Shown here: one piece after another, positions 8,406 through 15,588 of the stretch | Position numbering within the stretch: the stretch's first letter is position 1 | How the letters are laid out: each line of letters starts with the position of its first letter | DNA from: Oscillospiraceae bacterium | Lineage (GTDB): Bacteria; Bacillota; Clostridia; Oscillospirales; Oscillospiraceae | Direction of reading: 5' to 3' | DNA: 50,449 bases | Assembly: GCA_902778285.1 (NCBI GenBank) | Contig: CACYXC010000022.1 | Location: 1 to 50,449 of the forward strand | Notes under the pieces: model-generated | What the model saw: the letters and a program-made list of their open reading frames with translations, nothing else | Database searches by the model: none | What the model was told of the DNA's origin: nothing | Position numbers and translations under genes: made by a program

Positions 8406-9704
8406 TCAGCAGTTCCAGTAGGTCAAGCCGCTGAAATACTGGGCCGGATCGGTGGTCGAACCGTTGATGCGCACCTCGAAGTGGCAGTGAGTGCCCGTGG
8501 CGTTGCCGGTGGCACCCAGATAGCCGATCACGTCGCCCGCGTTGACATAGGAGCCGCTGCTGACGGCGTTGGAGGACATATGCGCATACAGCGTCGTGTA
8601 CCCGTTTCCGTGGTCGATGATCACGTAGTTGCCGTAGGCGCCGCTGCTGGTGGAGGTGATGACCGTGCCGGAGGCGGCGGCCAGAACAGGTTGGCCGTCA
8701 TTGCCGTAGCCGTCGATATCGATGCCGGCGTGGAAATGCCCGGTGCGGCTCTCCCCGTAGCGGCCGGTGATGCGCCGGGAACAGGGCACGGGCCAGGTGA
8801 AGGAGCCGGTGCTGGCGGGAGGCTGCGGAGCGACGTATTCGGTGGATGCGCCGGCGGAATCTCCGCCCTGCCCCTGCGCGGCTGCGGCCGCAGCCGCCGC
8901 CTCGGCGGCTCTTCTGCGCTCCTCTTCCTCGGCCTTTTTCTGGGCCTCGTATTCTACGATCAGAGAGGTGACTTCCGCTGCGGCCTGCGCCTCGGCTGCC
9001 CGCTCCTCTTCAAACACTCTCGTTGCTTCCTCGATCTCGTCCGCGAGCTCTTCCAGAATGGCCTCGGTCTCCATCAGACGGGCCTCGATCTGTGCCTGCT
9101 CGGCACGGAGCGCATTCTGTTTTCCTTCGCATTCCGCACGGACCTGCTCGTATTCCGCCTTGACGCGCTCAAGCTCCATGCGCGCGGCGCGGTACTGTTC
9201 CTCCAGCCGCTTGTCGCTCTCCATGATGGCGTCCATGTCGTCCAGCTTGGACAGGAGCTCGGAGAAGTTGGCGGAGTTGAGGATCAGCGCCAGAATGTCA
9301 TACGTGCCGTCCTCCTCCATGGAGCGGATGCGGGCGCGGTATCTCCTGCCCTGCTCCTGCTCCGCAGCCTGCGCCTGCTCCAGCTCCAGCGTTTTCTCCG
9401 CCAGGAGCTGGTCGTACATGGCGATCTCTTCCGCCACGAGAGCGAGCGCCTCTTTGGCCGCCGTGTTTTCCTCCTCCAGCGCCGCCTTCTTTTCAAGGAC
9501 GCTGGCTTCCTGCTCCTGCATCGAGTCCAGGCGGGCCTGCGCTTCCTTTACGCGGGCTGTCAGCTCGTCCTTCTTTGCCTGCAGCGCGCTGATCTCCGCC
9601 TGCGTCACCGCATGCGCGGTCGGGATCACGCTGAGGATCAGCGACAGGATCATGACGATGGCCATGATGATCGCCAGTATGGATACTGCTCTCTTTCGAT
9701 TCAT
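8406..9704 (-). CDS. PcsB-like coiled-coil M23 peptidoglycan endopeptidase (copy 2)
   Basis: The 432-aa protein has the same architecture as copy 1: signal peptide (1-32, ending AHA), coiled coil (about 35-270) with the shared RYRARIRSMEEDGTYDILAL segment, an Ala-rich linker and a C-terminal M23 domain. Ligands H325, D329 and H408 are intact, with H375 and H406. The ATG is 8 nt after TAGGAG. It sits 30 nt downstream of ftsX, so it is the FtsX-proximal hydrolase. The two paralogues diverge in the coil and linker, which suggests an old duplication rather than a recent one. Confidence 0.93.
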   Translation of the reverse strand: MNRKRAVSILAIIMAIVMILSLILSVIPTAHAVTQAEISALQAKKDELTARVKEAQARLDSMQEQEASVLEKKAALEEENTAAKEALALVAEEIAMYDQLLAEKTLELEQAQAAEQEQGRRYRARIRSMEEDGTYDILALILNSANFSELLSKLDDMDAIMESDKRLEEQYRAARMELERVKAEYEQVRAECEGKQNALRAEQAQIEARLMETEAILEELADEIEEATRVFEEERAAEAQAAAEVTSLIVEYEAQKKAEEEERRRAAEAAAAAAAAQGQGGDSAGASTEYVAPQPPASTGSFTWPVPCSRRITGRYGESRTGHFHAGIDIDGYGNDGQPVLAAASGTVITSTSSGAYGNYVIIDHGNGYTTLYAHMSSNAVSSGSYVNAGDVIGYLGATGNATGTHCHFEVRINGSTTDPAQYFSGLTYWNC

Positions 9705-9734
9705 TCCGAATCTCCTAAAGCCAAATTCTTTCTG

Positions 9735-10619
9735 TCAAACCTTCAGATAATTGCGGATGGCGTTGACGCCGCCGAACACGCCGACGAACACGCCGATGCC
9801 CAGATAGGCGATCAGCATGGGGACAGCCACCTTGTCGAAGGGGATGATGCTGATAAAGCTGCCCGCGAGCGTGCCCATGATGCGGCTGGTCAGCAGGCCG
9901 TAAAGCCCCCACTCCGCCAGAAAGGCAAGTCCTCCGCCCAGAACGCCCAGCACCAGACCTTCGATGATGAAGGGCAGGCGGATGAAGCTGTTGGTGGCGC
10001 CGACCATCTTCATGATGCCGATCTCCTCGCGCCGGCCGAAGGTGGCGAGCTTGATGGTGTTGGACATGATGAAGACGGAAACGAAGACCAGGATCACCGT
10101 CAGCACCAGAGAGACGACGCTCACGATGTTGCGGATGGTGATGAAGGCGTTGGCATACTCCAGATGGGCCTTGACCTTGACGATGCCTTCCACGCTCTCC
10201 AGCGCAGACTTGGTCTCGGACATGAGGGAGATATCGTCCAGATGGATGACGAAACGGTGCCGGAACACGGTCTCGTCGATCCCGTCCCGGAAGTCCCGGT
10301 CGAAATTGTTCATGAAGGTGTCCATGGCCACGGCGCGGTCCACAAACTCCGCGTCGCTGACATTGGGGACGGCCTCGACCAGACTCTGCAGGGCCTGCGC
10401 GTCTTCAGAGCTGTAGGTCTCATCCACCAGGGCCACGACCTCGTTCTGGTTCTCCATGTCGCCGATCAGCTGATCGATGTTCAGGGACAGCAGGGAGACG
10501 CTTCCCATGATGATCAGGCAGGCCATGATGATCGTAACGGACGCGAAGGACATGAAGCTGTGAGTTTTGATGCTTCGGAAGCCCTCGCGAATCAGATAAC
10601 TGCCTCTACTCAAACTCAT
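9735..10619 (-). CDS. ftsX: Cell division protein FtsX
   Basis: The 294-aa integral membrane partner of FtsE has a first TM helix at about 24-46, an extracellular domain of about 120 residues and three further TM segments in the C-terminal half, the family topology. FtsX couples cytoplasmic ATP hydrolysis by FtsE to conformational activation of extracellular peptidoglycan hydrolases. Its ATG overlaps the ftsE stop (ATGA). The two adjacent hydrolase genes are its probable clients. Confidence 0.95.
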   Translation of the reverse strand: MSLSRGSYLIREGFRSIKTHSFMSFASVTIIMACLIIMGSVSLLSLNIDQLIGDMENQNEVVALVDETYSSEDAQALQSLVEAVPNVSDAEFVDRAVAMDTFMNNFDRDFRDGIDETVFRHRFVIHLDDISLMSETKSALESVEGIVKVKAHLEYANAFITIRNIVSVVSLVLTVILVFVSVFIMSNTIKLATFGRREEIGIMKMVGATNSFIRLPFIIEGLVLGVLGGGLAFLAEWGLYGLLTSRIMGTLAGSFISIIPFDKVAVPMLIAYLGIGVFVGVFGGVNAIRNYLKV

Positions 10620-11299
10620 AAGCCGAAATACCCATCCATTCCGTCACTGATCACATGCCCCTCGTCGATGGTGATAACACGCTTGGAGAGGGCGTTGACC
10701 AGTTCCTTCTCATGGGTCACGACCAGGATCGTGGTGCCCATCTCGTTGATCTTTTCAAACAGGAGCATCAGCTCCAGACTGCGCACCGGGTCCAGATTGC
10801 CGGTGGGCTCGTCCGCGACGATCATGCGCGGACTGTTGACGAGGGCGCGCGCAATGGCCACGCGCTGCTGCTCGCCGCCGGACAGCTCGCCGGGCAGCCG
10901 CTTCTCGCGGCCCTCCAGCCCGACCAGCTCCAGCACGTAGGGCACGCGGCGGCTGATCTCCCGCCCGGACGCGCCGACCACGCGCATTGCGAAGGCCACA
11001 TTGTCATAGACGTTCATGTTGTCGATCAGGCGATAGTCCTGAAAGATGACGCCCAGCGTTCTGCGGACCTTGGGCAGTTTGTGGCGGCGGATCTTGTTCA
11101 TGTCAAAATCGTTGACGATCACCTTGCCGGCGTCGGCCCTGACCTCGCCGGTGATGAGCTTCATCAGCGTAGTCTTGCCGGAACCGGAGGGGCCGACCAG
11201 AAAGACGAATTCCCCTTCGTCGATCGTCATGTTCACGCCGTCCAGGGCGACGGTGCCGCTGGAGTCGTAAACCTTCGTGACGTTCTTCATACGAACCAT
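10616..11299 (-). CDS. ftsE: Cell division ATP-binding protein FtsE
   Basis: The 227-aa ABC ATPase has an intact Walker A (GPSGSGKTT, about 36-44), signature LSGGEQQRVAIARAL and Walker B IVADEPTGNLDP, plus the switch His in VVTHEKE. It pairs with FtsX at the septum. GGAGG stands 6 nt before the ATG. It is first of ftsE-ftsX-M23-M23-S41. No clear promoter is visible in the 74-nt gap to the regulator gene upstream, so read-through from that gene is possible. Confidence 0.96.
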   Translation of the reverse strand: MVRMKNVTKVYDSSGTVALDGVNMTIDEGEFVFLVGPSGSGKTTLMKLITGEVRADAGKVIVNDFDMNKIRRHKLPKVRRTLGVIFQDYRLIDNMNVYDNVAFAMRVVGASGREISRRVPYVLELVGLEGREKRLPGELSGGEQQRVAIARALVNSPRMIVADEPTGNLDPVRSLELMLLFEKINEMGTTILVVTHEKELVNALSKRVITIDEGHVISDGMDGYFGL

Positions 11300-11333
11300 A
11301 GAATATCCTCCATAGGGGTGATGCTATGTATTT

Positions 11334-11364
11334 GCTGCGGGAGCCGGTCTGCCGGCCTTGCCGC
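11334..11364 (-). other. GC-rich hairpin between regulator gene and ftsE
   Basis: TGCGG/CCGCA and CCGG/CCGG arms form a hairpin with an internal loop. There is no T run on either side, so it is an attenuator-like structure at most. Confidence 0.35.
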
Positions 11365-11373
11365 AAAAGCGCC

Positions 11374-12468
11374 TCAATACTTGGACGTGCTGAGAGAATC
11401 GAGGTACTGTTTGACCATCATGGCGACCTTGAAAACGATCGCGTGATCAAACTCCCGCAGGTCGAGCCCGGTGATCTTCTTGATCTTCTCCAGGCGGTAG
11501 ACCAGGGTGTTGCGGTGTACGTAGAGCTTGCGCGAGGTCTCGGACACGTTCAGGTTGTTCTCAAAGAAACGGTTGATGGTCTCCAGCGTGTCTTCATCCA
11601 GCGTCTCGATCGGGTTTTTCTTGAAGACCTCGTTGAGGAACATCTCGCACAGCGTTGTGGGCAGCTGATAGATGATGCGGCCCAGACCGAGATTTTCGTA
11701 GTTGATGATGGTCTTGTCGCTCTCGAAAACGCGGCCCACCTCGATGGCGACCTGCGCCTCCTTGTAGCGGTCGGCCAGCTCGCGCAGGTGGTTGGCGTTG
11801 GTGCTGATGCCGATGACGCAGCGGATGCCCAGCTCCTCGTGCAGGCTGCTCTCGATGCTGCGGGCGACCTTGAGCACCTCCTCGCGGCTCTCCGGGGCGG
11901 AAAGAGCCTTGACCACGACCACATCGGTCTCGTTGATGTTGAGCACGAAGTCCTTCTGCCGGTCGGGGAAGATGCGCTGGATGACCTCCATCGCCGCCAT
12001 GTCGGGATTCTCGGTCTGGCGGGCCAGCAGGACGCTGCGCGGCTCGTCCGTGACGAAATGCAGCTCCTTGGCGCGCACATAGACGTCCCCCGGCAGGATA
12101 TTGTCGGAAATGATGCTCTTGACGAAGGCGGCCTTGTTGTGCTTTTCCTCGTAGTTGCTGCGCGCCTCGTTGAAGGCCACGGCGGACACGGCGCAGATCG
12201 TCCTGGCCGCCTGGTCGGTCCCTTCCACGAAGGCGGCGAAATCCATCCTCCCGCTCTCGGCGCTCAGCGCGCTGTAGCTCCTGCTGCCGGTGCAGAGCAC
12301 CCTCTCCGCGGAGTCAAAATCATAGGCGTGAAAATCGTCAAGCCGGGAGCCGATGATCGCCAGCTCGCTGCTGGCCACCACAAAGCCCTGCTCATCCACG
12401 ACGCCGATGGTGCGGTCGACGGCGTCCTTCATCTGAATAATCACATTTTGGAAGATTCTGCTGGACAT
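11374..12468 (-). CDS. PucR/CdaR-type transcriptional regulator
   Basis: The start is the ATG at 12466-12468, because GGAGG lies 7 nt before it and an upstream in-frame ATG precedes that site. The 364-aa protein has an N-terminal sensor-like region resembling the sugar-diacid recognition fold (VDRTIGVVDEQGFVVASS), a middle region like the CdaR GGDEF-like domain, and a C-terminal PucR helix-turn-helix (LNVSETSRKLYVHRNTLVYR, near residue 310). The ligand is unknown and no sugar-acid genes are nearby. It has its own promoter and lies just upstream of ftsEX, so it may control or simply precede that cluster. Confidence 0.85.
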   Translation of the reverse strand: MSSRIFQNVIIQMKDAVDRTIGVVDEQGFVVASSELAIIGSRLDDFHAYDFDSAERVLCTGSRSYSALSAESGRMDFAAFVEGTDQAARTICAVSAVAFNEARSNYEEKHNKAAFVKSIISDNILPGDVYVRAKELHFVTDEPRSVLLARQTENPDMAAMEVIQRIFPDRQKDFVLNINETDVVVVKALSAPESREEVLKVARSIESSLHEELGIRCVIGISTNANHLRELADRYKEAQVAIEVGRVFESDKTIINYENLGLGRIIYQLPTTLCEMFLNEVFKKNPIETLDEDTLETINRFFENNLNVSETSRKLYVHRNTLVYRLEKIKKITGLDLREFDHAIVFKVAMMVKQYLDSLSTSKY

Positions 12469-12553
12469 AATGATGCCTCCCATATCCTGCGGTCGGGCAG
12501 TTTACTATGTCAGGCTTGGCGAAAATGCCATACCCCCGCATTTTTCTTCCTAC

Positions 12554-12582
12554 ATAATAACGCAAGTCTTTGTGATTTTCAA
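12554..12582 (-). promoter_or_regulatory. Promoter of the PucR-type regulator gene
   Basis: On the minus strand TTGAAA (12582-12577) is followed after 17 nt by TATTAT (12559-12554), inside an AT-rich stretch (12484-12683) that otherwise holds no gene. The 5' UTR is about 80 nt. Confidence 0.6.
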
Positions 12583-12683
12583 TAGAAATCGTCTTCTTTT
12601 TTTGTTAATTTTTTCAGAATTGTGTTCTATCCGCTCAAAAACGTCGAATATTTGAAGGAGTTTTTTGACGATTTACCCATGCT

Positions 12684-13394
12684 TCAAGCATTGAACAGAG
12701 TGCACAAATCGTTTTCGCCCAGTTCCCGGAAGCCGCCCGGACCAAGCTCCTCCCCCAGCGAAAGCCCGCCGATCGACAGCCGCCGCAGCACGAGCACCGG
12801 TTTTCCCCGGCTGGCGAGCATACGCCGGACCTGATGGTATTTCCCTTCCATCACGGTCACAACACAGCGGCCGCCGCCCAGCGGCTCCAACTCGGCGGGC
12901 AGGCACTGTGTCCCGTCCTTCAGGACAATTCCCCGGGAAAAGGCCGCCGCGTCCTCCTCGTCCGCTTCGCCCTCTACCTCTGCATAATACCTTTTTTTGA
13001 CGCAGGATTTTGGCGAAATCACTCGATGTACAAAATCCCCGTCGTCCGTCAGCAGCAGCAGACCGCTGGTATCCTTGTCCAGACGGCCTACGGGAAACAG
13101 ACCCAGACGGCGCAGCTCCGGCGGCAGCAGGTCCAGCACCGTCTGCTGCGTTTTGTCCTCCGTCGCGGTGAGGACACCCACAGGCTTGTCCATCATATAG
13201 TAATGGAAGCGCCGATAGCGGAGCGCCTTCCCGTCCAGCGACACCAGTGCCGTATCCACTTCGAGCTTTCGCTCGGGCCGGGTCTCCGTCACGCCGTCGA
13301 CCTGTACGCGGCCGGCGCGGATGATCTCCCGCAGTTCCCTGCGCGAGGCGACGCCCATGTCCGCAAGCAGCTTATCCAGGCGTATCTGCGGCAT
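12684..13394 (-). CDS. RsuA/RluB-family pseudouridine synthase
   Basis: The 236-aa protein has an N-terminal S4 RNA-binding domain (MPQIRLDKLLADMGVASRRE) and a pseudouridine synthase domain with the catalytic Asp in GRLDKDTSGLLLLTDDG. It isomerises a specific uridine in rRNA. The length and short S4 domain fit RsuA (16S U516), but RluB/RluE/RluF cannot be excluded. GGAGGGGG precedes the ATG, and a consensus-like promoter drives it as a single gene. Confidence 0.92.
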   Translation of the reverse strand: MPQIRLDKLLADMGVASRRELREIIRAGRVQVDGVTETRPERKLEVDTALVSLDGKALRYRRFHYYMMDKPVGVLTATEDKTQQTVLDLLPPELRRLGLFPVGRLDKDTSGLLLLTDDGDFVHRVISPKSCVKKRYYAEVEGEADEEDAAAFSRGIVLKDGTQCLPAELEPLGGGRCVVTVMEGKYHQVRRMLASRGKPVLVLRRLSIGGLSLGEELGPGGFRELGENDLCTLFNA

Positions 13395-13427
13395 AGTATC
13401 CCCCCTCCCCTCTGCGCTGTGCTTTAC

Positions 13428-13456
13428 ATAATACCATATTTGTTGCTAAATTGCAA
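13428..13456 (-). promoter_or_regulatory. Promoter of the pseudouridine synthase gene
   Basis: On the minus strand TTGCAA (13456-13451) is followed after 17 nt by TATTAT (13433-13428), about 35 nt upstream of the ATG. The -35 hexamer is self-complementary and can be read in both directions. Confidence 0.65.
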
Positions 13457-13480
13457 CTATTTTAAGCCATTTTGTTTTAT
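13451..13480 (+). promoter_or_regulatory. Possible divergent promoter of the DUF4830 gene
   Basis: On the plus strand the same TTGCAA at 13451-13456 is followed after 18 nt by TTTTAT at 13475-13480. If used, the two divergent promoters share one palindromic -35 box. The -10 match is modest. Confidence 0.35.
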
Positions 13481-13534
13481 CCGACCGGCATAGGACGCTC
13501 CCGGCGTGAATATACATGTCCACAGGGGGGGGTG

Positions 13535-13981
13535 TTGTCCATCGAGAAAACAAAACGCCGCATGACCCGACCGCGCGCCGTTGCGATCGTTCTATCCGCT
13601 GCGGCGATCCTTCTCGCGCTGCTCGCTCTGCGCCTTCTCCTGACCCGGACCGACTGCGGCGCGCAGGAGGGGCGGCTGCGCTTTCTGGAGGGGCTGGGCT
13701 GGCAGGTCGACGCGGAGAGCGAGAGCCTCGAACATATGCGTCTGCCGGATAAGCTGAGCGGAGTGATGGCGGAATACAACAGGATGCAGAAGGCCCAGGG
13801 CTACGATCTGAGCCGGCATCTGGGAGAGAGCTGCGACGTCTACAGCTATCGTGTCACCAACTATCCGGACTGCGGGCAGAGCGTTCTGGCCACGCTCTAT
13901 GTGCAGGGCAGGTGCGTGATTGCGGGAGACATCCACAGCACCGCGCTCGACGGCTTCATGCACGGGCTGAAACGAAACTGA
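13535..13981 (+). CDS. DUF4830-type membrane-anchored protein
   Basis: This is the only complete plus-strand gene. The preferred start is TTG at 13535, 5 nt after an AGGGGG-type site. GTG at 13532 and ATG at 13562 are alternatives. The product is about 148 aa, with a short basic cytoplasmic start, one TM helix (VAIVLSAAAILLALLALRLL) and an external domain with the DUF4830 pattern RLRFLEGLGWQVD, GYDLSRHLGESCDVYSY and LDGFMHG near the C-terminus. The family has no established function but is common in clostridia. The stop codon overlaps the left end of an inverted-repeat element. Confidence 0.8.
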   Translation: MSIEKTKRRMTRPRAVAIVLSAAAILLALLALRLLLTRTDCGAQEGRLRFLEGLGWQVDAESESLEHMRLPDKLSGVMAEYNRMQKAQGYDLSRHLGESCDVYSYRVTNYPDCGQSVLATLYVQGRCVIAGDIHSTALDGFMHGLKRN

Positions 13982-14150
13982 GGGAGGCGAAAACAGAAAC
14001 ATTCGAAAATGCTCCTGTTTTCGCCGAAATTGAACCGCGAGAGGGAATAACCAATCCCCTCTCGCGCTCTCCCCATGCGTATTCAGGCTCGCCGCACAGG
14101 CCGTAGGCCTCTCTGCAGTCTAAAAAGACAAAAGCCTCCCTCAGTTTCGT
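13972..14150 (-). repeat. Structured repeat element, copy A
   Basis: A 17-bp perfect inverted repeat (13972-13988 and 14134-14150, ACGAAACTGAGGGAGGC) bounds 179 bp. Read on the minus strand, its core has AGACTGCAGAG (14121-14111), then a 24-nt block (14078-14055) identical to copy B at 17600-17623, then a hairpin closed by CGCGAGAGGG/CCCCTCTCGCG. A further inverted pair, GCGAAAACAG/CTGTTTTCGC, lies at 13987-14025. It separates the DUF4830 and phosphoesterase 3' ends, so it may also terminate both. Confidence 0.75.
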
Positions 14151-14159
14151 ATGCCGTAT

Positions 14160-15431
14160 TCAATCATATTCCCAATCCCAGCGGGTGTAGTCGTGTCCGA
14201 AATCCGGGATAACCGTGCGCATGTAATAATCCCACAGCGTGCCGGTAGAGGCCCAGAGCGCGGAGACGTGTCCGTCCGGGTCCCAGGACGCCGCTTCCGT
14301 CAGATTGCCGGAGAAATAGGCCTTGTTGAGCGTGCGGGCGTAGGCGAGCATCTCCGCCCGCTCCTCCGCCGAATAGCCCAGTGCTGTCAGCTCTCCCTCC
14401 GTCTCCCGGCCCGTTCGCATATCCATGACCTGCTCCGCGTATGTGGGGAAGTTTGCCGGCAGCGATTCGGAAAGGCCGTGCGCCGCCGCCCAGGCCGGCA
14501 CGTCCACACGCTTGGTCTCGTAATGGATCCGCCCGCGCTCCGCCGTCACGATACCGTATTGACAGGGGAAAACGGAGAGCGCGGAAGTGGTGATCTCCGT
14601 CAGGCCCTCCTCCGTTTTCCCGTGCTGGATGTGCAGATGACCCGAAAGGAAAAGAGGGACCCGGTATTCCCGCAGCAGCGCGCTGAGCTGCTGCGCGCGG
14701 TCGATCACGTAACCGTAGACAAAGGCCGAGTGGACAAAGAGGTTCTGATGGCCCGCCGCGATTACGAGCTTCTCTTCTCCTTCGGCCCGGCGGAGCTGTT
14801 CCTCCGTCCAGCGAAGAGTCGCCTCCGAGACGCCGCAGAAATCATGGGCAGTGTTAAAGTCGAACATCAGCGCCCAGGTGTTTTCATCGAGCGCACAGAG
14901 ATAGCTCAGAGAATCGGCGTCCGCGCTCAGCGCCTCATCCGGGCCGAAATCCGCGTAAACGTTCAGAAAGTCCTCTGAAGTGCAGCGCGTGAGCCGCGTG
15001 AAGCTGTCTCCTTCAAAGCGCGCGGCATTGCGGTTATACACGTCGTGATTGCCGGTCAGGACAAGCACGGGGATTCCGGCCGCCTCCACCCTGCGCAGCC
15101 TTTCGGCGAGATCGGCATGGCTCTCCCTGGCGCCGTTGAAGCTCAGGTCCCTGGTCAGCAGAAGCGCCGCGGGCTTCTGTGCGATCACCTCATCCAGGAA
15201 GGTCTCCGTCAGCTCCACGCAGTACTGCGTCAGCTTACTGTCGGAGTTGTCCATCATGTGCGTGAAATACGCTCCGAAGTCGCAGATCGCGGGGCTGATA
15301 TAGTGGAGGTCGCTGGCCACGATCACGCGGCATACGCTCTCGTCGCCCGCCTGGGCGCGAGCCTCCGTACCCAGGACGCCGCCGATGATAAGAAGCAGAG
15401 CCAGCAGCGTGGCCTGCAGTCTCGTTCTCAA
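14160..15431 (-). CDS. Secreted metallophosphoesterase
   Basis: The TTG at 15431 is chosen as start because GGGGGGAG precedes it and the protein then begins with a clean signal peptide (MRTRLQATLLALLLIIGGVL...ARAQA). The in-frame extension upstream to 15542 lacks these. The 423-aa product is a calcineurin-like phosphoesterase with DLH (VIVASDLHYISP), GNHD, AAGHQNLF and GHLHIQHG. The usual GD of motif 2 reads RD (LLTRDLSFNG), but the metal-binding Asp remains. Substrate unknown; it acts outside the cytoplasmic membrane. It is convergent with the DUF4830 gene across repeat copy A. Confidence 0.87.
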   Translation of the reverse strand: MRTRLQATLLALLLIIGGVLGTEARAQAGDESVCRVIVASDLHYISPAICDFGAYFTHMMDNSDSKLTQYCVELTETFLDEVIAQKPAALLLTRDLSFNGARESHADLAERLRRVEAAGIPVLVLTGNHDVYNRNAARFEGDSFTRLTRCTSEDFLNVYADFGPDEALSADADSLSYLCALDENTWALMFDFNTAHDFCGVSEATLRWTEEQLRRAEGEEKLVIAAGHQNLFVHSAFVYGYVIDRAQQLSALLREYRVPLFLSGHLHIQHGKTEEGLTEITTSALSVFPCQYGIVTAERGRIHYETKRVDVPAWAAAHGLSESLPANFPTYAEQVMDMRTGRETEGELTALGYSAEERAEMLAYARTLNKAYFSGNLTEAASWDPDGHVSALWASTGTLWDYYMRTVIPDFGHDYTRWDWEYD

Positions 15432-15513
15432 AGCACTCCCCCCTTTATTACATCTTACAACAGGCGCGGCGCAAGCGTCCGCTCGCCTTTTCTGCCGGCG
15501 AGACAAGAAAACC

Positions 15514-15552
15514 TCCCGTACCGTTCTTCGTTTTCCGATCACAGTACGGGAC
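15514..15552 (-). terminator. Terminator of the AAA-CYTH gene
   Basis: On the minus strand CCCGTAC pairs with GTACGGG across an 18-22 nt loop, followed by AGGTTTTCTTG. It lies about 40 nt after the AAA-CYTH stop and upstream of the phosphoesterase ribosome site. Confidence 0.65.
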
Positions 15553-15588
15553 GCTTCTCTCCTCCGGCCGCCTGCGGGTCGTCGCTTT

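Noticed and set aside
8358-9704. The two M23 genes as a recent exact duplication or assembly duplication
   Set aside because: The proteins share layout and key motifs but differ clearly along the coil, linker and catalytic domain, so they are genuine diverged paralogues.
13472-13534. ATG start at 13472 for the DUF4830 gene
   Set aside because: It would begin inside the proposed -10 region without a ribosome site. The residues before the G-rich site look non-coding.
15432-15542. 37-residue extension of the metallophosphoesterase
   Set aside because: It would bury the signal peptide and run through the terminator of the upstream gene. The TTG at 15431 has a strong ribosome site.
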